From: Acetobacter thailandicus
GTDB taxonomy: Bacteria; Pseudomonadota; Alphaproteobacteria; Acetobacterales; Acetobacteraceae
Direction of reading: 5' to 3'
Length of the DNA: 64,000 nt
NCBI RefSeq assembly: GCF_011516655.1
Contig: NZ_WOSV01000002.1
Location: forward strand, 248,001-312,000
Below the pieces are notes generated by a model. That model had not been told where the DNA came from and searched no databases. It was given only the letters and a program-made list of their open reading frames with translations. Shown piece by piece: positions 16,458 through 26,228 of the stretch (positions are counted from its first letter, which is position 1; every line of letters starts with the position of its first letter). A program made the translations under genes and the position numbers.

Positions 16458-17780
16458 TCAGGCTGTCTGTTCTCTCACTCCCGTGCTTACTGCGTCGTAA
16501 ACATGCTGATGGTGCTGCTGCGCACCATAAAGCCTGCGATATGACGGCATGCATAGCAGCAACAGAACACCACCCAGAACACTGGCTGTGCCGGCAACAA
16601 TTGCCATAGACAAACCAATGGCAAGCGGAGACTGAAACACCCTGTCATTAAGCATACCGATAAGAATTGACCCGCCTGACAACCCACCTATCGCGTTACA
16701 AAACAACATAGTGGCTGAGAAACGTGCCCGCATCGGCACCGGCACGACAATCTGAAGCACAGTTGCTGATGGTGGCATGGGGAAAGAAGCAAAAAAGAAT
16801 GCCAGTGCAAAACATGGCACCGCCAGATGACGGTCAGTTGTCAGAACACTGATAACCAGAGGTACACACGCAAGGAACGCGCCTGTGACAGCAACAATCT
16901 GCGATGCACAGACCACACCACGGTGCGTCAGATAGTCAATGCAGCGCCCGCTGGTAAATACCCCTGCACTGCCGCAGATAATAACAATACTGCCCAGTAC
17001 CAGGCCAAGCTCTGTGTGGCTCATATGGTGGATACGCATCATCTGTGCTGGCATCCAGCTAAACAGAGAAAACAATGTCACAGCCAGCAGGGTATAACCC
17101 AGCATATGCAGGCTGAAAAACATTTTATGTTGCCGGAAAAAAGCAATGGCCTGTGCCGCAGGTACGTGCGGCCCGGCAACACGACGCTGAGCAGGCTCGC
17201 GCACACTTGTCGCAATGATCAGCCCCAGAAACAAACCAGGTAAACCAACAACCAGAAAGCACACCTGCCAGGCATGAAGAGAGGTCATGTTATAATGCTG
17301 CGCAACACTTAGCAGGCTGCCACCAAACAGAAACGCACAGCCCGAACCGAGAAAAGACCCCAGAAAAAAAACTGAGAGTGTACCAGCCAGTTTTTCTTTT
17401 GGTACAATATCAGCCAGATAGGAATAAACAGCCGGGGCAAGAGCGGCCTCTCCCAGCCCGACAAGCACGCGACACGTAAAAAGCGACCAGAAACCGTTAC
17501 AAAGACCACAGGCCATTGTTGCAAGGCTCCACAGAATGACGCCTGCCACAATAATAGGCGGGCGAGGCTTGCGGTCACTCAGACTGGCCAGCGGAAAACC
17601 AAGGACAGCATACAGAAGAGAAAATGCCAGGCCATTAAGGCAGGCAAACTGCGTATCACCCAGATGCAAATCCGCCTGTATCGGACCAATCAGCAAAGAA
17701 AGAATCTGCCTGTCTATATAAGACAACAGATAAGCCAGCATAAATAACGTAATGGCATTCGCCTGCCGCAATCGGCTCAT
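16458..17780 (-). CDS. MFS transporter, probable aromatic acid uptake
   Basis: 440-residue major facilitator with about 12 membrane helices. The conserved loop 2-3 motif is present as GFPLASLSDRKPRPP, preceded by LLSYIDRQILSLLIGPIQADL, typical of the spinster/anion-cation symporter branch. The ATG at 17780 has GGAGA six bases upstream; an in-frame GTG at 17798 is rejected. It is convergent with the MarR gene and divergent from the porin gene across an AT-rich region with TCGATAT motifs, so it probably belongs to the same regulon. Some iac clusters of Burkholderiales carry an MFS transporter for indole-3-acetate. Substrate inferred only. Confidence 0.82.
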   Translation of the reverse strand: MSRLRQANAITLFMLAYLLSYIDRQILSLLIGPIQADLHLGDTQFACLNGLAFSLLYAVLGFPLASLSDRKPRPPIIVAGVILWSLATMACGLCNGFWSLFTCRVLVGLGEAALAPAVYSYLADIVPKEKLAGTLSVFFLGSFLGSGCAFLFGGSLLSVAQHYNMTSLHAWQVCFLVVGLPGLFLGLIIATSVREPAQRRVAGPHVPAAQAIAFFRQHKMFFSLHMLGYTLLAVTLFSLFSWMPAQMMRIHHMSHTELGLVLGSIVIICGSAGVFTSGRCIDYLTHRGVVCASQIVAVTGAFLACVPLVISVLTTDRHLAVPCFALAFFFASFPMPPSATVLQIVVPVPMRARFSATMLFCNAIGGLSGGSILIGMLNDRVFQSPLAIGLSMAIVAGTASVLGGVLLLLCMPSYRRLYGAQQHHQHVYDAVSTGVREQTA

Positions 17781-17985
17781 CCCGGGTCTCCATGTCACAT
17801 AAGATCAGAGCAAAGTAAGGACTGTCATCTCCTGGGCTGATAACATAGTGACCTGTGCAGGCATGACATCAGAACAAGCCCTGCAAAAGAGCATGGTTCA
17901 CACCACCATCACAGTTGATATTTCACGTAATTATCTTTGAAGAAGAGAGCCTGGAATTTAATTTTCCTTACACTTGCTCTGTTAA

Positions 17986-17999
17986 TTTCGATATCAAAA
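17986..17999. promoter_or_regulatory. TCGATAT-type operator candidate upstream of MFS gene
   Basis: TTTCGATATCAAAA is a near-palindrome centred on GATATC, about 205 bases upstream of the MFS start. It shares TTTCGATAT with the site at 12055 before the aldehyde dehydrogenase gene, suggesting a common regulator. Confidence 0.45.
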
Positions 18000-18186
18000 T
18001 GAGAACAGAAGCCACCTCCTTTTGTCAATCTATTTTCATTAATGATGAGATAAAAAAAGGATAAAAAAATTATCTACCCTATTAATTTAATTAATTTTTT
18101 TGTTTTTATAAAACATTTTTCAGAATAAAAAAAAATCTGAGTTTTTTATTTCTCAAAACAAAATTTTCTCGTTTTTTTTGCCCGAC

Positions 18187-18199
18187 ATTCGATATAAAA
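18187..18199. promoter_or_regulatory. TCGATAT-type half-site
   Basis: ATTCGATATAAAA shares TTCGATAT with the sites at 12055 and 17986. Weak on its own; meaningful only as part of the series. Confidence 0.35.
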
Positions 18200-18247
18200 A
18201 AAAATGACAGAAAAAATTATTCAGTAAAAACATATTCTTTTTTTAAT

Positions 18248-18294
18248 TTGAAACTTCACTAGAATCATCTTCTATAATGGAATCGAAACGATTC
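18248..18294 (+). promoter_or_regulatory. Porin promoter with operator at transcription start
   Basis: TTGAAA (18248-18253) and TATAAT (18273-18278) form a promoter with a rather long 19-base spacer. Directly after the -10 box lies the perfect inverted repeat GAATCG-AAA-CGATTC (18280-18294), which would cover the start of transcription. That is a repressor position. The long leader to the porin ATG at 18516 is about 230 bases. Confidence 0.55.
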
Positions 18295-18515
18295 ACAGCA
18301 ACCCCTTCTGTCCTGACATACGTTTGCCTTCACTGTTTATGAAAAAAACTCTCGCCGGTTTTTTAGCCAGTGCCTGGCACACGACAAAACGGAGCCTTTG
18401 AAAATGATACTTTTTTCATCCACTCCACACCCCTCCCGCCTTTAATTCATTTCGACATAAAAACATTCTCAACACTCATCTTCCCGCCCCTTCTTCTGAC
18501 GGAGTTTTTTAAATC

Positions 18516-20132
18516 ATGCAGCGCATCATCAAGATACTCTGCACCTGTAGTGTCATTTCAGGCGCTGCAGGCGTACTTCCCGCAATGGCCAGTACAAATC
18601 CGCCAGTTACGCATACACATTCCGCTAACTCGCACCTGCATCGTCATATGCTTGTTGCCGGCAATACACATTCAACAACACACACAATAGCTGATGCAGG
18701 CCATGTAAACTTAACCCCTGCTGATCAGTTACCTGCAGTCGATGCGTCGGGTCAGCCGGTTAACGTTATCGGGCGCCATACGCATACAAATAACGGCAAT
18801 GATTTTCTGGCTGCACCTAATAACCTCAGCCCTAAAATTTTACCCTCAGTGCCCGTTTCAACTATGGCCGGCACCCCTGTTAAAAAAGGCTTTTTTTATA
18901 ATGTTCTGAAGCCGCTTAAAGATTACGGTATTACATTTCATGCTTTACTGATCGATAACTTTGTCAGCAACGTTCAGGGTGGCATTAAGCAGGGGTCACG
19001 CCTGCAAAACGCCCTGGGTGTTGTTGAAACAAACATCGACCTTAACAAGCTCATTGGCTGGAAAGGAGCTCAGATACATTTTGGCGAGGATTTCTTCTTC
19101 CTTCGTGATAATGACAAGCACTGGTCGCAGCAGGTTGGTGACAATACCCTGGGCTATCAGCCCCCTCACCTCTTCCGAGGCAACTATCTGAGTGAACTGA
19201 CACTCGATCAGAAGCTTTTCAGCGACAAGCTCGAAATTGAAGCCGGCCGTGCAAACATCTCACGTTATTTCCTTATCCCGAACTGTAATCAGATCCTGAC
19301 CTGCTTTAAAGATGTCTGGTCACAGGATGCTGGCATCAGCACCTTTGTGTTCGCAACATGGTCAGGCCATGCGATCTACCACATCACAAAATCATGGTAC
19401 TTTCAGGCAGCAGCAACCGAAGTTAACAAAACCATCTATTATCAGAACGGCTGGAACTGGAACACAGATACAGCAACCGGTGCTACCGGCGTTGGTGAGA
19501 TCGGGTATAAACGCGGCTTTGACGAAACAGCCTACCCGTCCATGTATGAATTTCTGGGATATTATAATTCATCAGCGACAACCACTACAGCACGCGCAAC
19601 GACTGCATCAGGCGGCAGCTGGAAAGCAACGCAGCACACCGGCGGCATGTCAGGTATTTTCTTCACCGGGCAGCAGTATATCTGGCGTGCAGACCATGGC
19701 ACCACACGTGACCCGCATAATATGGCTGTTGCTATTTATGGTGGTGCAGGAACAGATTTTCAAAGCTACGCCCCTGTTAAAGCAGAAGCCTACCTTGGTG
19801 CATTTGTTCAGGCTCCTTTCAAATCACATCCTCTTGATACCTACGGTGTTCAGCTGCACTGGACCAAGCTTGGCTCACGTGAGACGCAGTTTCTGGCTGA
19901 AGCTAACAAAGCCAGCGGTGGTGATGGTAAAGCACCAAGTGCCGCGCACCTGGTTGCTGATATCCATGCTCACGTTTTCCTCTTCCCTAATGTTGCGATT
20001 GAACCAAGCCTGCAATACGCTATCAACCCCAATACCTACTATGCGCCTATGACTGCAAAACATCCCCGTGATGCTCTTGAAGTTGGTGCAACACTCTTTG
20101 TTTATCTCGATAAAATGGCAGGTTTCCCATGA
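18516..20132 (+). CDS. OprB-family outer-membrane porin with His-rich N-terminus
   Basis: 538 residues with a signal peptide (about 1-25, cleavage near AMAS) and a C-terminal beta-barrel of the carbohydrate-selective OprB family. Conserved stretches are LSELTLDQKLFSDKLEIEAGR and NPNTYYAP near the end. Between signal and barrel lies a 90-residue segment rich in histidine and threonine (HTHSANSHLHRH, then HSTTHT, then GRHTHTNN). This could bind metal or be a disordered linker, and is not a usual part of OprB. It is the first gene of a three-gene operon (ATGA overlap with the next) and has its own operator-like promoter. It probably lets the island's substrate into the periplasm. Confidence 0.82.
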   Translation: MQRIIKILCTCSVISGAAGVLPAMASTNPPVTHTHSANSHLHRHMLVAGNTHSTTHTIADAGHVNLTPADQLPAVDASGQPVNVIGRHTHTNNGNDFLAAPNNLSPKILPSVPVSTMAGTPVKKGFFYNVLKPLKDYGITFHALLIDNFVSNVQGGIKQGSRLQNALGVVETNIDLNKLIGWKGAQIHFGEDFFFLRDNDKHWSQQVGDNTLGYQPPHLFRGNYLSELTLDQKLFSDKLEIEAGRANISRYFLIPNCNQILTCFKDVWSQDAGISTFVFATWSGHAIYHITKSWYFQAAATEVNKTIYYQNGWNWNTDTATGATGVGEIGYKRGFDETAYPSMYEFLGYYNSSATTTTARATTASGGSWKATQHTGGMSGIFFTGQQYIWRADHGTTRDPHNMAVAIYGGAGTDFQSYAPVKAEAYLGAFVQAPFKSHPLDTYGVQLHWTKLGSRETQFLAEANKASGGDGKAPSAAHLVADIHAHVFLFPNVAIEPSLQYAINPNTYYAPMTAKHPRDALEVGATLFVYLDKMAGFP

Positions 20133-21145
20133 TAGAAAAGCTCTCAGGACCAGCTCAATTTCCGCCTCGTGTCTGCATTGCCGGCATGGGGGGAATTGGC
20201 GGGTTACTGGCGGCACATCTGAATGAGCTGACACTCGACCTGTCTGTCGTCGCACGCGGAGAAACCCTCCGCGTGTTACGTCATGAAGGGTTATACTGCT
20301 CAAACGAAAACACTACATCACATCACAGACTTCAGGCCGACAGCCGCGCCCCTGACACCATTCAGGATCTGATTATACTGTGTGGAAAATATCACCAGCT
20401 CTCTGGCCTGCTTGACACGGTTAAACATGCCATTGGCCCGCATACAAAAATCATACCAGTTGTAAACGGCTTCCCCTGGTGGATGGCACACCCTGAAACA
20501 CAGGCAATCCTGCAACCGGCACTCGACCCGGAGGGAACACTTAGCCAGCTCAGCCGTAATACATTATGTGGATGCGTAGCCTATACTTTTGCTCAGGTTG
20601 AAGCACCGGGGCATATCAGGGTGGCAGGTATCCCGCACTTTACGCTTGGAGATGTCGAAAAAGGCAGTGGATGCGCTGAAGATATTCTGAATATTTTCCA
20701 TGAAAACAACAGTATTTTTCATAGAAGTGAGGATATCAGGAGAGATCTGTGGGCCAAATTATCCCTTAATGTTTCAACTAATCCGCTCTCGGTTATGTTT
20801 GAGGCCAGCCTGCACGAACTGACAACATCACCTGACGCTGTAAAACTGGCACTCAGCAGCCTTAATGAAATGCAAAATCTTGGCCGGGCTTATGGCCTCT
20901 CAGACCTGCCACCGACAGAGGCTCTGATGAGCAAAATCGTGCAGGGCGGCAGGCACCCTACCTCTATGTTGCAGGATTACCGACATAACCGCCCGCTGGA
21001 ACTATCCGCTATGGGAGACGCCATTCTCCTCCTTGCGCGACACTACAATGTTTCCATGCCTGTGACTGAAACTGTGCTCACTCTGACCAGACGCAAGGCC
21101 GCCATAAAGCAAAACCTTTCTGCTGCGGCAGCATATAAGGACTAA
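20129..21145 (+). CDS. PanE/ApbA-family 2-dehydropantoate 2-reductase-like protein
   Basis: 338 residues of the ketopantoate reductase family. The NADP-binding motif is GMGGIGG at 19-25, with a helical C-terminal domain including LWAKLSLNVSTNPLSVMFEA, in which the lysine and asparagine match the catalytic KxxxN arrangement. True PanE makes pantoate. Here it lies between a porin and a class II aldolase in a catabolic island and is more probably a paralogue reducing another 2-keto acid, or acting on a pathway intermediate. Its ATG overlaps the porin stop (ATGA), so co-translation is likely. Confidence 0.75.
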   Translation: MIEKLSGPAQFPPRVCIAGMGGIGGLLAAHLNELTLDLSVVARGETLRVLRHEGLYCSNENTTSHHRLQADSRAPDTIQDLIILCGKYHQLSGLLDTVKHAIGPHTKIIPVVNGFPWWMAHPETQAILQPALDPEGTLSQLSRNTLCGCVAYTFAQVEAPGHIRVAGIPHFTLGDVEKGSGCAEDILNIFHENNSIFHRSEDIRRDLWAKLSLNVSTNPLSVMFEASLHELTTSPDAVKLALSSLNEMQNLGRAYGLSDLPPTEALMSKIVQGGRHPTSMLQDYRHNRPLELSAMGDAILLLARHYNVSMPVTETVLTLTRRKAAIKQNLSAAAAYKD

Positions 21146-21149
21146 AAAT

Positions 21150-21899
21150 ATGGAACACACTACAGAAGAAAAGCTGCGCATCCAGCTGGCTGAATGTTAC
21201 CATCTGATCAATTATTTCGGATGGACTGAAATGATCTTCAATCATATTTCAGTGCGTCTGCCGGGCGAAGAACGCCGCTACCTGGTCAATACATTTGGCT
21301 TAAATTATGACGAAGTCACACCAGATAATCTGCTGATGGTCGATGCTGGCGGCCGTGTCATTACAAACGGTCCGACCCGCCCTAACCCGGCAGGATTTGC
21401 CCTGCATGGCGCCATTCATGCTGCGCGTGATGATGTGCACTGCATTATTCATACGCACACAAATGCGGTGTGTGCGGTCGCGATGAAAGAAGAAGGTTTC
21501 AGCCACGATAACTTTTATGGTGCACAGCTCTTTGAGCGCGTTGGTTACCATGCCTTCGAAGGGATCACACTCTATGATGATGAACGCCCGCGTATGCTTG
21601 AAAGCCTGGGGAAAAAGCATGTGCTGGTGCTGCGCAACCACGGCCTTGCTGTTGGCGGTGCTGACATTCCCCGCGCTTTCTTCCTGCTATGGGTCGCTCA
21701 GCGCGCCGCTGAAATTCAGTGTCACACCGGCATGATACCGGGGAAAAACGTGATACTGAGCGAGGAAATCCGTCGTCGCTGCTCGCAGGATGCCGAAGGA
21801 TTAATTGCCGGCTCGAGCGCTGCACAAAAAATGTTTGATGCTGCTGTAAGAAAAGTGCGTAAAGAGCGTGGCCCTCTCTGGCCAGGAGACAAAGTTTAA
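21150..21899 (+). CDS. Class II aldolase/adducin-family protein
   Basis: 249 residues; metal ligands H101 and H103 in IIHTHT and H164 in LRNHG, in the arrangement of L-fuculose-phosphate aldolase and its relatives. Members cleave aldols or decarboxylate; several in aromatic catabolism are not sugar aldolases. AAGGA before ATG 21150 and the four-base gap make it co-transcribed with the PanE-like gene. Last gene of the island; a short hairpin follows. The substrate is unknown. Confidence 0.78.
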   Translation: MEHTTEEKLRIQLAECYHLINYFGWTEMIFNHISVRLPGEERRYLVNTFGLNYDEVTPDNLLMVDAGGRVITNGPTRPNPAGFALHGAIHAARDDVHCIIHTHTNAVCAVAMKEEGFSHDNFYGAQLFERVGYHAFEGITLYDDERPRMLESLGKKHVLVLRNHGLAVGGADIPRAFFLLWVAQRAAEIQCHTGMIPGKNVILSEEIRRRCSQDAEGLIAGSSAAQKMFDAAVRKVRKERGPLWPGDKV

Positions 21900-21918
21900 T
21901 CACCCCCCACCCGATTAT

Positions 21919-21948
21919 CTGCTGCCCTGGTCATCGCAGAGGCAGCAG
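21919..21948 (+). terminator. Hairpin after the aldolase gene
   Basis: CTGCTGCC (21919-21926) pairs with GGCAGCAG (21941-21948) around a 14-base loop, 20 bases after the stop codon. No T run follows, so it is a weak or Rho-assisted terminator. Confidence 0.45.
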
Positions 21949-22117
21949 AGCATGATACGCTGGTGACGGGCCCATCTCAAAGAGCAAAGCAGCCTCATAC
22001 AGGCAACAGCGAAACAAAGAATGACTGAGGCTATACGCCACTTCACGTGACAGTTGTGCCTGAAGATGCGATGAAGAAACAAACATCGTGTAAATGCAGA
22101 GGCTGCGCGGAGGACAG

Positions 22118-22453
22118 GTGAATATTTCTTATCTATATCTCGGAGGTGCAATTATATCCGAGGTCCTGGGAACCACTTTTCTAAAACAATCTGAAGGGTT
22201 CTCAAAGCTTCTCCCTGGCCTTGCTACTGTCTTTTTTTACGGTTTTGCGTTGTACGCGCTGTCTCATACCCTCAAAACTATTCCTACAGGGGTTGCTTAC
22301 GCAATCTGGTCTGGGGTTGGCATTGTTTTAATCAGTGCCGTAGCCTGGATATTTCAGGGGCAAAAATTAGATATCCCTGCCATTGCCGGCATGCTGCTGA
22401 TTATTGCTGGTGTCGTTATCATGAACGTCTTTTCAAAAACTGGCGGGCATTAA
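22118..22453 (+). CDS. EmrE-like small multidrug resistance transporter
   Basis: 111 residues, four helices, SMR family. YLYLGGAIISEVLGTTFLKQSEGF carries the membrane-embedded glutamate equivalent to E14 of EmrE, and YAIWSGVGIVLIS matches helix 3 of the Qac/EmrE subtype, not the guanidinium exporter (Gdx/SugE) subtype. It exports cationic drugs in exchange for protons as a dimer. The start is GTG 22118 with GGAGG (22109-22113) four bases upstream, which aligns with the EmrE start; the ATG at 22094 is therefore rejected. Single gene with its own upstream region. Confidence 0.88.
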   Translation: MNISYLYLGGAIISEVLGTTFLKQSEGFSKLLPGLATVFFYGFALYALSHTLKTIPTGVAYAIWSGVGIVLISAVAWIFQGQKLDIPAIAGMLLIIAGVVIMNVFSKTGGH

Positions 22454-22541
22454 CGCTGCCGGCTGCGCGCCTGTACCTGAGACTTTACCGCAGAGCTGTG
22501 TATACTCAGGTCTCTGAATGCTGACATGAGACGGACACGAC

Positions 22542-22868
22542 ATGACGAGATACAGACTTTATATTCTGACAACATTGCCTCTGCTGGGAGCCTGCTCTCA
22601 CACCGGTCAGCCACAGGAGAACTCACGAGCAGAGTTTCTTCGCTCAATGAGTGATTCATCTCCTTCCCAATATGCGACAGAGCAGTCTTCTCATGACAGT
22701 AAAATTCACGGATCTCTGTCTGTCGGAACAGGTGTGGGTTCAGGTCGCAGCTACAGCGCAGGGCCAGGCTACCGTGCATATGGCCAGGAACAGGGCCTGA
22801 ACCAGCCGGACATAATGAACGGAACAGATGCAGGATCGGTTAACAGCCCTTACAGCGAAGATCATTAA
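22542..22868 (+). CDS. Small lipoprotein of unknown function
   Basis: 108 residues. A lipoprotein signal ends in LLGAC with the lipidated cysteine at C18. The mature part is polar, rich in Ser, Gly, Tyr and Gln (GTGVGSGRSYSAGPGYRAYG), without a recognisable domain. Probably anchored in the outer membrane. Only the signal is firm; the function is unknown. Confidence 0.7.
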   Translation: MTRYRLYILTTLPLLGACSHTGQPQENSRAEFLRSMSDSSPSQYATEQSSHDSKIHGSLSVGTGVGSGRSYSAGPGYRAYGQEQGLNQPDIMNGTDAGSVNSPYSEDH

Positions 22869-22970
22869 TCTTTTTTACAGGCCAGCTCATAGTCAGACCA
22901 CAAACCCATGCCGGGGATGTAGTTCCTGATATTTCAGGGCGTGGTAACATACAGCTAAAAAAATCTCACT

Positions 22971-23061
<91 letters not shown>

Positions 23062-23126
23062 GCTTCAGGCCTGAGGTTATAATTGCGGTTTTTTAGCCCG
23101 ACAAGGCCGGGAACAACAAGTTTTTG

Positions 23127-23156
23127 TTGACGTAAGCCCTTTGCACCCCGTAAAAC
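23127..23156 (+). promoter_or_regulatory. Candidate promoter of rplU-rpmA
   Basis: TTGACG (23127-23132) and TAAAAC (23151-23156) with an 18-base spacer lie about 125 bases before the rplU ATG. The -35 is good and the -10 moderate. The leader could carry autogenous control, but no known L21 leader motif was identified. Confidence 0.4.
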
Positions 23157-23278
23157 CCCAACCATTCCACAAAGATGGAAGCATGTCGCTCATGCGGCAC
23201 ACGAAAAAAAGCCTCCACAGCTCTCGCCTGCACCCCGCCGCGAGAGGTTAAGAGACCCGAAAGAGAGACTCTGTTATC

Positions 23279-23593
23279 ATGTTCGCAATTATTCGCACCG
23301 GCGGCAAACAGTATCGTGTTGAACCTGACATGATCCTGAAAGTTGAAAAACTTGAAGTCGAAGCCGGCGCAACCGTCACATTTGACGAAGTTCTTGCAGT
23401 TGGCGGCGAAGGTTCTGCCACCATCGGTGCGCCACTCGTTGCCGGTGCTCGTGTTACTGCCACAGTTGTCGCTCAGGACCGTCGCAAGAAGGTCATCATC
23501 TTCAAGAAGCGCCGCCGGCAGAACAGCCGCCGCAAAAATGGTCATCGTCAGCCGGTTACCATCCTGCGTGTTCAAGAAATCAACGCTGCCTGA
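23279..23593 (+). CDS. rplU: 50S ribosomal protein L21
   Basis: 104 residues, the usual length for L21, with [17 protein letters not shown] at the start and the basic [17 protein letters not shown] segment that binds 23S rRNA. First gene of the conserved rplU-rpmA-obg arrangement, with a GAGAGA ribosome site ahead of ATG 23279. Confidence 0.97.
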   Translation: MFAIIRTGGKQYRVEPDMILKVEKLEVEAGATVTFDEVLAVGGEGSATIGAPLVAGARVTATVVAQDRRKKVIIFKKRRRQNSRRKNGHRQPVTILRVQEINAA

Positions 23594-23649
23594 ATTACGC
23601 CTTAAGAGCGTATCAGTTTAAAGCAGAAGACCAGAAGAGGACCTGAGTT

Positions 23650-25046
<1,397 letters not shown>

Positions 25047-25090
25047 TCTCGTTTCACTTCAAGCCGCTGTGGCAAACAGGTTCTGAGACT

Positions 25091-26221
25091 ATGACCGGAC
25101 GCGCTCTTCCCCCTTCCCTGACTTCTGCCCGACGCCTTGTTGTTAAAATCGGCAGCGCTCTGGTTGTGGATACTGAAAAAGCCCTCCCCCGGCAGGAGTG
25201 GCTGAACAGCGTTGCGGCTGATGTTGCACAGCTGCACAGGCAGGGCACGGCCGTCACCGTAGTTTCGTCAGGGGCTATTGCCCTGGCGCGCCACAGCCTT
25301 GGCATGACAGGGCGTACACTGCAACTGGCGGAAAAACAGGCCGCAGCAGCTGTCGGGCAAATCAGCCTGGCGCAGGCCTGGAGCAAGGCCCTGCATGCTC
25401 ATGGTCTGACTGCCGCACAGCTTCTTCTGACACCAGGTGATACGGAAGACCGAAAGCGGTACCTCAACGCCCGTGCCACGCTTGATACTCTTATAAAACT
25501 GAACTGTGTGCCGGTTATCAATGAAAACGATACCGTCGCTACGGCTGAGATCCGCTTTGGTGACAATGACAGGCTGGCAGCCCGCGTTGCACAGATGATC
25601 GATGCTGACCAGCTTGTTTTACTCTCTGACATTGATGGTCTCTACACAGCTGATCCCCGCCTTGACCCGACAGCACAACACCTGCCGGTTATCGACGCTC
25701 TGACACCTGAAATTGAGGCCATGGGTGGTGAGCCTCCTCCTGGTTATTCTTCAGGTGGTATGCGCACCAAATTACTCGCAGCAGATATCGCTACACGTTC
25801 AGGCTGTGCAATGGCTATTGCAAAGGGCCAGCCCCTGCACCCGCTGCGCGCTCTGCTGGAAGGAGCAAGATGCTCCTGGTTCCTGCCGCGCACATGTAGC
25901 CAGGACGCCCGCAAACAATGGATTGCAGGCAGCCTGACCCCTGCAGGAAAAATTATTGTTGACCGGGGCGCTGTTGCCGCCCTGCAGCAGGGGTCATCCC
26001 TTCTCCCCGCCGGGATTACGCAGGTTGAGGGACAATTTTCACGCGGGGACCTTGTGAGCGTTACTGACGAAGCCGGGCTGCTTTTGGCTCATGGCCTGTC
26101 ATTTTACGATGCGGAAGCCATACGTCGGATCGCAGGGCATCATTCATCAGAAGTTGAAAAAATTCTTGGCTGGCAACATCATGACGAGATTATCCACCGC
26201 GATAACCTCGTTATGGTATAA
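25091..26221 (+). CDS. proB: Glutamate 5-kinase
   Basis: 376 residues. First step of proline synthesis, ATP-dependent phosphorylation of glutamate. The amino-acid kinase domain shows VVKIGSALVV, VSSGAIALA, NENDTVA and SDIDGLYTADP. The C-terminal PUA domain (about 285-365) includes IVDRGAVAAL and GLSFYDAEAIRRIAG. Feedback inhibition by proline is known for the family. It follows obgE with no terminator between, as in many alphaproteobacteria, and ends seven bases from a convergent gene. Confidence 0.95.
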   Translation: MTGRALPPSLTSARRLVVKIGSALVVDTEKALPRQEWLNSVAADVAQLHRQGTAVTVVSSGAIALARHSLGMTGRTLQLAEKQAAAAVGQISLAQAWSKALHAHGLTAAQLLLTPGDTEDRKRYLNARATLDTLIKLNCVPVINENDTVATAEIRFGDNDRLAARVAQMIDADQLVLLSDIDGLYTADPRLDPTAQHLPVIDALTPEIEAMGGEPPPGYSSGGMRTKLLAADIATRSGCAMAIAKGQPLHPLRALLEGARCSWFLPRTCSQDARKQWIAGSLTPAGKIIVDRGAVAALQQGSSLLPAGITQVEGQFSRGDLVSVTDEAGLLLAHGLSFYDAEAIRRIAGHHSSEVEKILGWQHHDEIIHRDNLVMV

Positions 26222-26228
26222 AATAAAT

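Larger units (their letters stand above)
17781..18515. promoter_or_regulatory. AT-rich control region between MFS and porin genes
   Basis: About 735 bases without coding character and very AT-rich, with many A and T runs between 18040 and 18240. It contains TTTCGATATCAAAA (17986-17999), ATTCGATATAAAA (18187-18199) and the inverted repeat GAATCGAAACGATTC (18280-18294). It must hold the promoters of both divergent genes; the A/T tracts suggest bent DNA or a target for nucleoid proteins. Confidence 0.6.

Noticed and set aside
18370..18690. Short rightward coding frame before and into the porin gene
   Set aside because: It overlaps the promoter and the porin signal sequence in another frame and has no ribosome site or recognisable protein pattern.
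21949..22117. Guanidine riboswitch before the SMR gene
   Set aside because: The transporter is of the EmrE/Qac subtype and I could not find the conserved guanidine riboswitch blocks in the leader.
23113..23129. CAACAAG-TTTTTGTTG hairpin as terminator of tRNA-Ser or upstream transcript
   Set aside because: It overlaps the TTGACG box of the rplU promoter and lies on the 5' side of the tRNA, so it does not follow any gene end.
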